Source: Chloroflexi bacterium OLB14
Lineage (GTDB): Bacteria; Chloroflexota; Anaerolineae; Anaerolineales; Villigracilaceae
Direction of reading: 5' to 3'
Length of the DNA stretch: 54,065 nucleotides
Assembly: GCA_001567105.1 (NCBI GenBank)
Contig: LMZR01000068.1
Location: forward strand, 1-54,065
Shown: piece after piece, positions 43,699 through 52,135 of the stretch
Layout: the number at the start of each line of letters is the position of its first letter
How positions within the stretch are numbered: position 1 is the first letter of the stretch
Position numbers and translations under genes: made by a program
Notes under the pieces: generated by a model
Databases searched by the model: none
Seen by the model: the letters and a program-made list of their open reading frames with translations, nothing else
What the model was told of the DNA's origin: nothing

Positions 43699-45846
43699 AT
43701 GAAACAACTTATTCAAAATATAAAAAACGGCAAAACAACCATTGAAGATGTTCCCACGCCAACACCACGCGAGGGGCAAGCACTTGTTAAAATTTCAGCA
43801 AGCCTTGTTTCGGCTGGCACTGAAAGAATGGTAGTGGAATTTGCAGAAAAAAATTTAATCGGCAAAGCACGTTCACGACCTGATTTAGTAAAACAAGTTT
43901 TAGATAAAGCCAAACGCGAAGGCATTCAACCAACTTTGCAAGCCGCATTCAATCGTCTCGATCAACCCATGTCACTTGGTTATTCATCGGCTGGCACAAT
44001 TGTCGCGCTTGGAAAAAACATGACGGGCTTTAAGGTTGGTCAACGTGTGGCGTGTGCTGGTGCAAATTATGCAGTTCATGCTGAATACAACATCGTTCCA
44101 AAAAATCTTTTAACACCACTCCCCAAAAATGTAGATTTTGAATCCGCCGCATTCACCACGCTTGGCGCAATTGCATTGCATGGATTTCGTTTAGCACAAA
44201 CTCAAATCGGTGAAAATGTTGCTGTCATCGGTTTAGGTCTTTTAGGATTATTGACGATTCAAATTGCATCTGCGGCTGGATGTAATGTCCTCGGCATTGA
44301 CCTTGACCCACAACGAGTCAAACTCGCCTCTTTACTTGACATTCAGTCTGTTACTCGAAGTCAGGCAGAAGCCTCCGCCTCAGCATTCAGCCATCAGCGC
44401 GGATTCGATGCGGTCATCATTTGTGCAGATACATCATCAGATGATCCAATCCAACTAGCAGGAATCATATCCAGAGATAGAGGTCGAGTCGTTGCAACTG
44501 GCGCGGTTGGATTAAACATCCCACGAAAAATTTATTACGAAAAAGAAATTTCATTTATCAACTCGCGTTCATACGGACCTGGGCGTTACGATGCAAATTA
44601 TGAAGAGGATGGAATTGATTACCCGCTTGGTTATGTGCGCTGGAGCGAGGGACGAAATTTTGAAGCGGTTGTAGATTTGTTGGCAAGTGGAAAGTTGAAA
44701 GTTGAAAGTTTAATTTCGCATCGCTTTCCAATTGAAAAAGGCGTGCAGGCTTATGAAGTGATTACAGGAAAGAAAAAAGAATCTTTCTTGGGTGTTTTAT
44801 TAACATATCCTGATAGTGAGTGGAAAGTAGAAAGTAAATCTATCCACTTTCCACTCTCTACTTCTCGAAAAAGTTCTACTATAAAACTTGGCGTGTTAGG
44901 CGCAGGCTTATATGCCAACTCAACTTTATTGCCGATCATTAAAAATAATAAAGATTTTGAATTGATTGGCATTGCCTCATCAGGTGGATTTCATGCTCAA
45001 AACTCTGGCAAGAAATTTGGTTTTCATTATGCTACATCATCTGATGATGAAATTATCAATGATAAAAATATAAACACAGTTGCGATTCTAACAAGACATG
45101 ATTCACATGCCGATTTAGTTGTCAAAGCACTAAAGGCTGGGAAAAATGTTTTTGTTGAAAAACCGCTTGCGCTTAACAGTAGGCAGTTATCAGTAATCAG
45201 TAAGCAGTTAGAAAAAACTGATAACTGTTTACTGCTCACTGGTTTTAATCGCAGATTTTCACCACACGCTCAAAATCTAAAATCATTAATTGTTAATCGT
45301 CAATCGTCAATGCACTTACATTACCGAATTAATGCTGGTTTCATTCCATCCAATCACTGGACTCAAGACCCAAACATCGGTGGTGGAAGAATCATCGGCG
45401 AGGCTTGTCACTTCATTGATTTAATTACTTATCTGGTTGGTGACGTTCCAATCTCCGTCCATGCAGTTGTTTTGCCGAATAACGGAAAATATAGCGATGA
45501 CAACGTCTCCATGACTTTCACTTTCCCTGACGGCTCAATCGGTGTGATAGATTACCTCGCCAATGGAGATAAATCCATGCCCAAAGAACGGCTTGAAGTT
45601 TTTTGTGATGGCATGGTGGCTGTGTTAGATGATTATGTTAAGTTGCAAATTTTGGAAAATGGTAAATGGAAAGTGGAAAGTGGTAATCAAGATAAAGGCT
45701 GGAAAAATGAAATGTCCGCTTTTGCTAAGGCGATTAAAGAGGGAATCGAACCACCGATTCTCTACGAACAGTTGATTGGAGTTACAAAATCTAGTTTTGC
45801 GGCTGTGGAGTCAATGAGAAGTAAACAGATTGTTGAAATAAAATAA
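43699..45846 (+). CDS. Bi-domain oxidoreductase (zinc-type MDR + Gfo/Idh/MocA)
   Basis: 715 residues, intact. Residues 1-365 are an MDR alcohol-dehydrogenase-like domain: PSAGT-like GYSSAGTIVALG, GLGLLGLLTIQIA (Rossmann), and the SRDRGRVVATGAVG strand. From about 390, a Gfo/Idh/MocA domain follows: KLGVLGAGLYAN, VFVEKPLALN (E-K-P motif) and IGEACHFIDL. This fusion is common in polysaccharide loci of many bacteria; substrate unknown. Dispersed-repeat codons are in frame at 44690-44712, 44815-44873 (WKVESKS, HFPLSTS), 45174-45240 (RQLSVISKQ), 45283-45312 (SLIVNRQSS) and 45655-45693 (KWKVESGN), apparently in loops and linker. Confidence 0.92.
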   Translation: MKQLIQNIKNGKTTIEDVPTPTPREGQALVKISASLVSAGTERMVVEFAEKNLIGKARSRPDLVKQVLDKAKREGIQPTLQAAFNRLDQPMSLGYSSAGTIVALGKNMTGFKVGQRVACAGANYAVHAEYNIVPKNLLTPLPKNVDFESAAFTTLGAIALHGFRLAQTQIGENVAVIGLGLLGLLTIQIASAAGCNVLGIDLDPQRVKLASLLDIQSVTRSQAEASASAFSHQRGFDAVIICADTSSDDPIQLAGIISRDRGRVVATGAVGLNIPRKIYYEKEISFINSRSYGPGRYDANYEEDGIDYPLGYVRWSEGRNFEAVVDLLASGKLKVESLISHRFPIEKGVQAYEVITGKKKESFLGVLLTYPDSEWKVESKSIHFPLSTSRKSSTIKLGVLGAGLYANSTLLPIIKNNKDFELIGIASSGGFHAQNSGKKFGFHYATSSDDEIINDKNINTVAILTRHDSHADLVVKALKAGKNVFVEKPLALNSRQLSVISKQLEKTDNCLLLTGFNRRFSPHAQNLKSLIVNRQSSMHLHYRINAGFIPSNHWTQDPNIGGGRIIGEACHFIDLITYLVGDVPISVHAVVLPNNGKYSDDNVSMTFTFPDGSIGVIDYLANGDKSMPKERLEVFCDGMVAVLDDYVKLQILENGKWKVESGNQDKGWKNEMSAFAKAIKEGIEPPILYEQLIGVTKSSFAAVESMRSKQIVEIK

Positions 45847-45863
45847 ACACTCAACCAACGGTG

Positions 45864-45885
45864 TATAATTGTTTTGAAGAGGTGA
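45864..45885 (+). promoter_or_regulatory. -10 element and SD of the antitoxin-PIN operon
   Basis: TATAAT at 45864-45869 and GAGGTG at 45879-45884 precede ATG 45889. No clear -35. Confidence 0.5.
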
Positions 45886-45888
45886 CCT

Positions 45889-46106
45889 ATGGTAATTGTA
45901 AACATACCCTTAGACAATGAAACTGCTAAAATTTATGAAAAAGCACCATTAGCAGATAAAAAAAAGATGCAAATTCTTATGAGCCTATGGCTGCGTGAAT
46001 TTGAAAATCCATCTATTTCATTAGATGAATTAATGGATGATATTAGTAACAAAGCCCAACTGCGTGGATTAACCCTGAGATTTTGGAGTCTATTCTGAAT
46101 GACTAA
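45889..46106 (+). CDS. Antitoxin of a PIN-domain toxin (C-terminal frameshift)
   Basis: One C is missing in the run 46073-46075; corrected, the protein is about 72 residues and ends LTPEILESILND at TAA 46106, overlapping the toxin by eight bases. The N-terminal part is VNIPLDNETAKIYEKAP followed by a helical stretch. The RGLTPEILESIL tail is common to antitoxins of the PIN-family TA systems, where it wraps the toxin. The overlap and order strongly support the pair. Confidence 0.82.
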
Positions 46107-46515
46107 TAAGGGGAAATTTGTTTTGGATACAAATGTGATTGTCAGCGCTGTGCTGATGAAAAAATCAGTTGCACGCCAGGCTTTCGACACAGCAAGCCAA
46201 ACAGGGGATATTTTGTTATCAACAGATGTGATTGATGAATTACAAGAAGTGTTAAGTCGCCCTGCATTTGATCGCTATGTTGATGAAGAAGATAGAATTA
46301 AGTTTCTTGCTTTGCTGGTTAAAGAGTCTACATTAATTGAAATTTCTGAAAAAGTAACCGAATGCCGAGACCCAAAAGATGATAAATTTCTTGAATTAGC
46401 CGTAAATGGCAAAGCGGATTTAATCATTAGTGGCGATAAAGATTTACAAGTTCTGCACCCTTTTCGTGGAATAGACATTCTTTCTCCGCGAGAATTTTTG
46501 GATAAACCTTCTTAA
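46099..46515 (+). CDS. PIN-domain toxin ribonuclease
   Basis: 138 residues of the PIN family, putative toxin component. Acid residues: Asp in LDTNVIVSA, Glu in DELQEVL, and Asp pair in CRDPKDDKFLELA plus ISGDKDL, the four-acid Mg site of RNA cleavage. It is fused by overlap to the antitoxin; the target RNA is unknown. The pair lies 34 bases ahead of the TIR-FGE gene, in a stretch containing heptad repeats. Confidence 0.9.
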   Translation: MTNKGKFVLDTNVIVSAVLMKKSVARQAFDTASQTGDILLSTDVIDELQEVLSRPAFDRYVDEEDRIKFLALLVKESTLIEISEKVTECRDPKDDKFLELAVNGKADLIISGDKDLQVLHPFRGIDILSPREFLDKPS

Positions 46516-46517
46516 AT

Positions 46518-46549
46518 TTCATACTTCATAATTCATCATTCATCATTTT
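46518..46549 (+). repeat. heptad-period repeat (CATAATT/CATCATT)
   Basis: TTCATAA-TTCATCA-TTCATCA has a 7-base period. It separates the PIN gene from the TIR gene. Confidence 0.7.
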
Positions 46550-47971
46550 ATGTCCCGCCCTCTCCGCGTTTTTCTCTGCCATTCATCAAACGACAAACCC
46601 GCTGTGCGGGAGTTGTATCAAAAGCTACGCGCCGAAGCATGGATTGAACCATGGCTTGATGAAGAAAAAATATACCCAGGCGATGATTGGAATTTTGAAA
46701 TTGAAAAAGCGGTTGAAGCCGCAGATATGATTCTGGTTTGTCTTTCTCAAGGTTCGATTACAAAAGAAGGATATGTTCAACGTGAAATTCGGATTGCACT
46801 TGATTATGCAGATTACAAGCCCGAGGCACATTATTTATTATCCCCATTCGATTAGAAGAATGTAAACCGCCAAAAAGATTAATGCGTTGGCAATATGAAG
46901 ATTATTTTGGCGACAAACACGAGCGTGGTTTTCAAAGATTGCTTGTAAGCTTGAAAAGACGTGCCGACTCACTTGGTTTGCAAACCGATTCCGTAGGTCG
47001 GGATTTTATCCCGACAAATAAAGTAAACGAAGAACCTGTATCCGCAAAAAAAGAAAGGTACTCCAAAACCTACTCAAAATGATAATGTTGAAAAGAAAGC
47101 AAGTCAGGCTGAAAGCCCAACAAATAAAGTTGAAGGAAAGAAAGAATCTCTCAAACCAAAAGAAAAGCCTGTTGTTGAAACGCCTGCAACGAAAAAAGTA
47201 GGTCAAATTACCAATTTGACCTACGGAGATAAAATTACCCTCTCCAACGGCATGGAGTTTATACGCGTACCTGCAGGGAAATTTGTAATGGGAACTCATA
47301 ATGATGAATATGATGAAAGGCCTCAACATAATGTAGATATTCCTTACGATTATTGGATGGCACGATATACAGTAACAAATGAACAATATAGTGAATATTG
47401 CAAAGCCAAAAACATAAACCACCCTGTTTCAGGTTGGGAGAAGAAAAGGAATCACCCTGTTACTTATGTAAAGTGGGCAGATGCAATGGAATATTGTAAA
47501 TGGCTTAATAGTGTAATAAAAAATGAATTACCAAATAATTTAATTTTGCGCTTACCCACCGAAGCCGAATGGGAAAAAGCCGCGCGAGGCATAAACGGGC
47601 AAGAGTATCCTTGGGGCAATACTTTTGATAAAAATAAATGTAATACAAGTGAAGGTGGCAAAAGCAATATAACTCCAGTTGGTTCATATTCCCCACAAGG
47701 CGATTCGCCTTATGGTTGTGCAGATATGAGTGGCAATGTTTGGGAATGGACACATAGTTTATTCAAACGCTATCCATATAAAGACAATGATGGGCGTGAA
47801 GACGAAAACGCTTCCGGACGCCGCGTGTTGCGTGGTGGTTCCTTTTATAACAAGAGGAGGGGCGCGCGTTGTGCCTACCGTTACGTCAACCTCTCCAACT
47901 CCCTTGACCTCAACATAGGATTTCGTGTGGTGGCGTCCCCTACCTCTCCTGAAAATGTTTTGAATTTCTGA
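46550..47971 (+). CDS. TIR domain-linker-FGE/C-type-lectin-fold protein, candidate DGR target (two frameshifts)
   Basis: Two homopolymer errors (G run 46825-46826 short, A run 47046-47052 long) split a protein of about 473 residues. Residues 1-145: TIR domain with FLCHSSNDK opening and the conserved catalytic-type Glu near 79 in GYVQREI, so NAD-cleaving activity is plausible. Then a Lys/Pro/Glu-rich linker (about 150-220) holding two palindromic repeats in frame. From about 223: FGE-sulfatase (SUMF1) domain, GMEFIRVPAGKFVMG, LPTEAEWEKAARG, SGNVWEWT, RRVLRGGSF, ending GFRVVASP. The tail lies in the position diversified in DGR target proteins (see the variable-region feature). Likely a sensor-effector for phage or foreign-cell recognition. 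Confidence 0.85.
46993..47015. repeat. palindrome GTAGGTCGGGA / TCCCGAC in the linker
   Basis: GTCGGGAT pairs with ATCCCGAC; in frame in the TIR-FGE linker. Confidence 0.75.
47198..47224. repeat. perfect inverted repeat GTAGGTCAAATT / AATTTGACCTAC
   Basis: Twelve-base perfect arms around ACC, in frame just before the FGE domain. Same GTAGGTC head as 46993-47015. Confidence 0.85.
47846..47935 (+). other. candidate DGR variable region (VR) in the FGE tail
   Basis: After the conserved LRGGSF, codons 47846-47860 are TAT AAC AAG AGG AGG. After the conserved RCAYR (47867-47881), codons 47882-47914 are TAC GTC AAC CTC TCC AAC TCC CTT GAC CTC AAC; ten of eleven end in C, though the gene otherwise favours A/T third bases. 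A template of AAC codons mutated at adenines gives exactly this. The segment ends at the conserved IGFRVV and a C/T-rich GGCGTCCCCTACCTC. The position matches the VR of known FGE/CLec-fold targets. No template repeat is visible in the window. Confidence 0.65.
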
Positions 47972-48001
47972 TTTTTGAATCGTTTAAAAATTTTTGAAAT
48001 A

Positions 48002-48080
48002 TTAAATCACTCACTACTTCCCACTTTCTAACTCATATCTTTAACTTTCAAACCTTTTAACCTGCAACCTTTTACCTATA
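48002..48080 (+). repeat. heptad-like repeat block after the TIR-FGE gene
   Basis: CACTTTCTAAC, CTTTAACTTTCAAACC and CTTTTAACCTGCAACCTTTTACC show 7-8-base periodicity of the CTTTCAAC and CTTTCCA types. Confidence 0.65.
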
Positions 48081-48084
48081 AAAC

Positions 48085-49332
48085 ATGAAAACAGATATAT
48101 TAATCATCGGCGGAAGTTCTATCGGATTGAATTGCGCCTATTACCTTTTGAAATCGGGTAGAAAAGTCACAATCCTTGAAGCGCATGAAGTAGCCCAAGG
48201 AAATGTTTCGGGCAATGCGGGGCAAATTGTGCCGAGTCATATCATTCCGCTGGCGGCGCCAGGTGTAGCCAGTTCGGCACTCAAATGGATGTTGAATGAA
48301 AAAACAAGTCCGTTTGGTATGGCGATGCGTTTCGATATTGACTATGTCAAATGGCTGGTACAGTTTGCAAGGTCATGTAATGAGGCGAATCTCAAACGCG
48401 GGATTCCTGCTATGAAGAATCTAGGTCAACTCAGCGCGGGCAATTTTCAAAAAATTATCACAGAAGAAAATATCGCCTGTCATTATGGTCAAACGGGCAT
48501 GATTACGTTGTTCAAAGATGCGAAAACTTTTTCGGCGGGCGTGCATGATGCCGAAGTTTTGCAAACGCATGGCATTGCTGTGCAAGTATTGGATAAAACT
48601 GCTTTGCACGCGCTTGAACCGAATTTGCAAAATGATGTGATAGGTGGCACGCATTGCAAGCAAGATTGTTTTGTAAACCCTGCTTTGTTTTTGAAATCGT
48701 TAAGCGAGCGTGTGCGCGAGATGGGTGCAGAAATTTTTGAACATACACCTGTCACTGGTTTTGAAATTGAGAATAAAAAAATTACCAAAGTAAAAACTGC
48801 TGAAAAAATTTTTGAGGCTGAACAAATTATCCTTGCAACAGGTGTTTGGTCTCCGCAATTAGCGCGTGATTTGAAATTGCAAATCCCTGTGCAACCTGCG
48901 CGTGGTTATAGTTTAACAATTGACTCGATTAAGCAAATGCCTCAGCATGCTTTTACATTAGGTGATCGTCATGTGGCTGTTACACCGTTTGGAAATTTAT
49001 TGCGCGTCACGGGTCGTTTGGAAGTTGGTCAGTTTGACCGCACGCCGAATCCAAAATGGATTCACAGGCTTGAAAATTTTTTGCGTGAATATTTTGTTTT
49101 GGATGAAAAAATTAACATCGTCGAAACGTGGGCTGGACTTCGCCCTGTCACCCCCGATGGCATTCCCATCATTGGGAAATCCCCGCTTCATACCAATCTG
49201 ATAGTTGCTACTGGTCACGCCATGCTTGGTCTTACGCTGGGACCTGCTACTGGTCAAATTGTTAGTGAGTTAGTCAATGGTAAAGATACAGCATTTGATA
49301 TAAGCCCATTTGCTTTAGAAAGATTTATGTAG
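48085..49332 (+). CDS. FAD-dependent oxidoreductase, D-amino-acid-dehydrogenase-like (DAO family)
   Basis: 415 residues. Dinucleotide loop IIGGSSIGLNCAYYLLKSG at the N-terminus and EAHEVAQG (Glu for ribose), NAGQIVPSHIIPLAAPG as in DadA, an ATGVWSP strand near 250, and the FAD-closing GLRPVTPDGIPIIG and GHAMLGLTLGPATGQIVSELV. It should oxidise a D-amino acid or related amine; substrate not fixed. Preceded by repeat-filled spacer with no clear SD. Confidence 0.9.
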   Translation: MKTDILIIGGSSIGLNCAYYLLKSGRKVTILEAHEVAQGNVSGNAGQIVPSHIIPLAAPGVASSALKWMLNEKTSPFGMAMRFDIDYVKWLVQFARSCNEANLKRGIPAMKNLGQLSAGNFQKIITEENIACHYGQTGMITLFKDAKTFSAGVHDAEVLQTHGIAVQVLDKTALHALEPNLQNDVIGGTHCKQDCFVNPALFLKSLSERVREMGAEIFEHTPVTGFEIENKKITKVKTAEKIFEAEQIILATGVWSPQLARDLKLQIPVQPARGYSLTIDSIKQMPQHAFTLGDRHVAVTPFGNLLRVTGRLEVGQFDRTPNPKWIHRLENFLREYFVLDEKINIVETWAGLRPVTPDGIPIIGKSPLHTNLIVATGHAMLGLTLGPATGQIVSELVNGKDTAFDISPFALERFM

Positions 49333-49440
49333 CCTCTTCATCTGTTCAAAACTTTGCTTAGGACGACATAAAATATTTATCAAAATCATGGATACAAAAT
49401 CATATCCAGAATTTTTTATTCCAATGCTCTGATAAAATAA

Positions 49441-49486
49441 TCTCCAGTCTCCAATTCTCCAATACTCTAATTCTCCCCCCAATCCC
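49441..49486 (+). repeat. heptad-period repeat (TCTCCAA/TTCTCCA)
   Basis: TCTCCAG-TCTCCAA-TTCTCCAA-TACTCTAA-TTCTCC; variable 7-8 base units directly ahead of the MFS start. Confidence 0.7.
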
Positions 49487-50647
49487 TTGAACCTCATCTT
49501 CATCTTCATCACCGTATTTGTAGACCTGCTCAGTTATGGCATCATGTTGCCATTGCTCCCATTCTTCGTCCAAGCCCAAGATGGTGGCGCATTGATTGCA
49601 GGTTTACTGAGTTCGTTTTATGCTTTCACGCAATTATTCACAGGTCCCATTATCGGATCACTCTCTGACCGTTTTGGCAGGCGACCAGTTTTATTGATTT
49701 GCTTATGTGGCACAGCCTTAGGTTATTTGATTTTAGGTTTTGCAAATTCATTGCCATTATTATTTCTAGCAGTTCTCATTGATGGACTGACTGGCGGAAA
49801 TTTAACTACAGTCTATGCTTATATTGCAGATGTGACCAATTCTGAAAATCGTGCGCGTGGCATGAGTTTAGTCGGTGCTGCCTTTGGGTTGGGATTAATG
49901 GCAGGTCCCGCACTTGGTGGATTTTTAAGTCAATATGGCTTGTACGTCCCTGCTTTTGTGGCATGTGCTATTGCACTAGCCAATATTATTTTTGGATTTT
50001 TTGTTTTACCAGAATCATTACCACTTGAAAAACGCGCAACCAAATCAATTGCAGAATCATTTAATTGGATGAAACAATTCATCGGTTTATTTCAACAACT
50101 TGATATTCAAAAATTATTAATTGCCATGTTTTTATTAAACCTTGCTTTTGCAGGTTTGCAATCAAACTTTCCACTCTATTCAAATTTTCGCTTTCAATGG
50201 AATCCCACTCAAAACGGATATTTTTATTTATACGTTGGTGTCTGTGCTGTTTTCATTCAAGGATTTTTATTTGGAAAACTTCAACCACGCTTCGGTGAAA
50301 AACGATTAACCATTTTCGGTTTATCGCTCATGGCAATTGGTTTAGCAGGCATGGCATTCGCACCACAAGCATGGATGTTATTTCCCGCCGTCACCATCGT
50401 CGCACTTGGCACAGGCACAAGCATTCCATCACTCACCGCACTCGTTTCATTGCGTGTTGCAGAAAATGAGCAAGGTCGCTTGATGGGTGGCACACAAACT
50501 TTACTCGCCCTCACAAATATTTTCGGTCCCATCATCGCAGGCATTTCATTTGAGCTGATAACTTTTTCAGCCCCATATTGGCTTGGAAGTTTATTTGCAA
50601 TTTTTGCTTTGATTGTGGCGCGGAGTGCGTCGCACCATACTGAATAA
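49487..50647 (+). CDS. MFS transporter, TetA/drug-efflux-like
   Basis: 386 residues with twelve membrane helices. TTG start, open to doubt because only repeat sequence precedes it. MFS signature GSLSDRFGRRPVL after helix 2, and the antiporter-type motif C-like GPALGGFL after helix 5. Helix 4 has the charged D in LIDGLTGG. DHA1 family layout fits proton-driven drug export. The C-terminal SASHHTE comes from the GTGCGTCGCACC repeat at 50623. Confidence 0.9.
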   Translation: MNLIFIFITVFVDLLSYGIMLPLLPFFVQAQDGGALIAGLLSSFYAFTQLFTGPIIGSLSDRFGRRPVLLICLCGTALGYLILGFANSLPLLFLAVLIDGLTGGNLTTVYAYIADVTNSENRARGMSLVGAAFGLGLMAGPALGGFLSQYGLYVPAFVACAIALANIIFGFFVLPESLPLEKRATKSIAESFNWMKQFIGLFQQLDIQKLLIAMFLLNLAFAGLQSNFPLYSNFRFQWNPTQNGYFYLYVGVCAVFIQGFLFGKLQPRFGEKRLTIFGLSLMAIGLAGMAFAPQAWMLFPAVTIVALGTGTSIPSLTALVSLRVAENEQGRLMGGTQTLLALTNIFGPIIAGISFELITFSAPYWLGSLFAIFALIVARSASHHTE

Positions 50648-50714
50648 GATGAATCATAACTTCGGATTAATTCTGCTTAACAAAACTTTTCCTATCTTTT
50701 GAGTGCGACGCACC
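50623..50714. repeat. pair of GAGTGCG(T/A)CGCACC elements
   Basis: GAGTGCGTCGCACC (50623-50636) and GAGTGCGACGCACC (50701-50714) flank a 64-base AT-rich spacer. The first overlaps the MFS gene end, the second abuts the glycosyltransferase end. Confidence 0.8.
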
Positions 50715-50715
50715 C

Positions 50716-52010
50716 TCACAGCATTTTCCGCATCAGACTCACTGCTTGCTGTATCCCGTTTTCCAAACTTAATTTTTCGCTGACGGCTTTTGCTCGTGCT
50801 TTCATCGTTTCATCTGATAATGCGATTTGAATGGCATGGGCAAGTTTTTCGGCTGTTAATTTTCTTTGTGGTATCGCTTTCGGACCCACACCAATTTTAT
50901 AAATTCTCTCTCCCCAAAAGAATTGGTCAATAGCTAAAGGCAACGTAATCGTTGGAATGCCTGCATGTAAACTAGCAGATGTTGTCCCTGCACCACCGTG
51001 ATGCACCGCAATTTTGACATGCTTATATAACCAATCATGTGGAACATACTCCACTGGAAAAATATTTTTAGATTTTATTTCCGAATGCCATTTAGACGGA
51101 ATAGTTAATATCGCTTGTGCATTTGCCAAAGTCAATGCTTTTTCGAGCATAGATAATGTTTGGGAAATATCTTTCATGCTTGGGCTTCCAAACCCAATGG
51201 CGATTGGATTATGGAGTCGAGTGGCTTGCCACTCGATTATTTCGGCAGCAAGCTGCTTAACTCCAAACTGTTCGACTCCAGAGTTTCTCCAATAACCTGT
51301 GATGATTTGTTTATCGTTCCAATCTTTCGGGCGATTAACAATTTGCTCACTAAAACCATGCAATGTGACAGGTTGTGCAGAATAATTTCGCAGTGAAGAA
51401 TCAAGTAGGGGAGCAGAACCAAGCCCAAACAGAGTCTGACGCGCGTAATTTATCTCTGCACGCCATGAGAGATAAATCATTTGAGTCACAATGAAATGCG
51501 AAATCCAATTTATATATCTTAAAGAAAAACGAAATGGAAGTAAGGCGGAGGCGAAATCATTTGTGGGCGCGAGTGGTTGAAGCATGGCGCGCGCACTTGG
51601 GATTTGTAATGCTTCGGCGATGTGTGAACCCCACAGTGTTGGCAAACCGTAAATCAGCAAATCGGAATTTTTGCAGGCTTCGAATGCAGTTTGTAACATT
51701 TTTTTTATAAAGCGGGCGCGCTTGTTGAATAAATTTTTTTTGTGGATTGAATTGAATGAATAAAATTTTTCCCCAATGTCATTGGCGTTGAGTTTCCTTG
51801 CTCAACTAATAAATCAGATGGATTGCCTTCAAATGGCGAAAATTGTAAGGGCGAGGTCATCTCGCCCCTACTTTGTTGAATTAAATTTGCAAACCCACTC
51901 GGCGCGGCGATATTAACTTGATAACCTGCTTCACGCAACTCTTCACCCAATGCGATGTATGGAATCACATCTCCGCGCGTGCCACTGGTTAATAACGTGA
52001 TTGTTTTCAT
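50716..52010 (-). CDS. GT1-family glycosyltransferase (frameshift)
   Basis: One G is missing in the run 51714-51716 (plus strand); corrected, 432 residues from ATG 52010. LTSGTRGDVIPYIALGEEL N-terminus is the UGT/sterol-glucosyltransferase type; the sugar-nucleotide loop is VKIAVHHGGAGTTSASLHAGIPTI (HHGGAGT with catalytic-type His), DQFFWGERI. Two repeats are in frame: TRLHNPIA..QLAAEIIEWQ (51210-51265) and QQSRGEMTSPLQ (51849-51873). It should transfer a sugar from a nucleotide donor to a lipid or small hydrophobic acceptor. A methyltransferase gene follows upstream. Confidence 0.87.
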
Positions 52011-52020
52011 TGAAATACCG

Positions 52021-52135
52021 TTGGTTGAGTAGGCGGTGTTTGTCCGCTGTATCGAAACCAACACATTAATAAAATTTTTTCACTTACAGGTGGTTTCGAT
52101 ACGCCATTCACTTCGTTCATGGCTACTCAACCACC
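52021..52135. repeat. two palindromic repeats (GGTTGAGTAG...CGAAACC)
   Basis: Copy 1, 52021-52062: TTGGTTGAGTAGGCG...GTATCGAAACCAA. Copy 2, 52089-52135, in opposite orientation: GGTGGTTTCGATACG...GGCTACTCAACCACC. The second overlaps the methyltransferase 3' end. Confidence 0.8.

Noticed and set aside
47216..47971. Separate stand-alone formylglycine-generating enzyme
   Set aside because: Its reading frame continues upstream into the linker and TIR domain after a one-base correction, and no sulfatase gene is near. The diversified tail is also unlike catalytic FGE.
49315..49512. Minus-strand ORF of 65 codons between the DAO and MFS genes
   Set aside because: Its beginning is read out of a TCTCCAA heptad repeat (ELEYWRIGD type) and there is no SD or other support.
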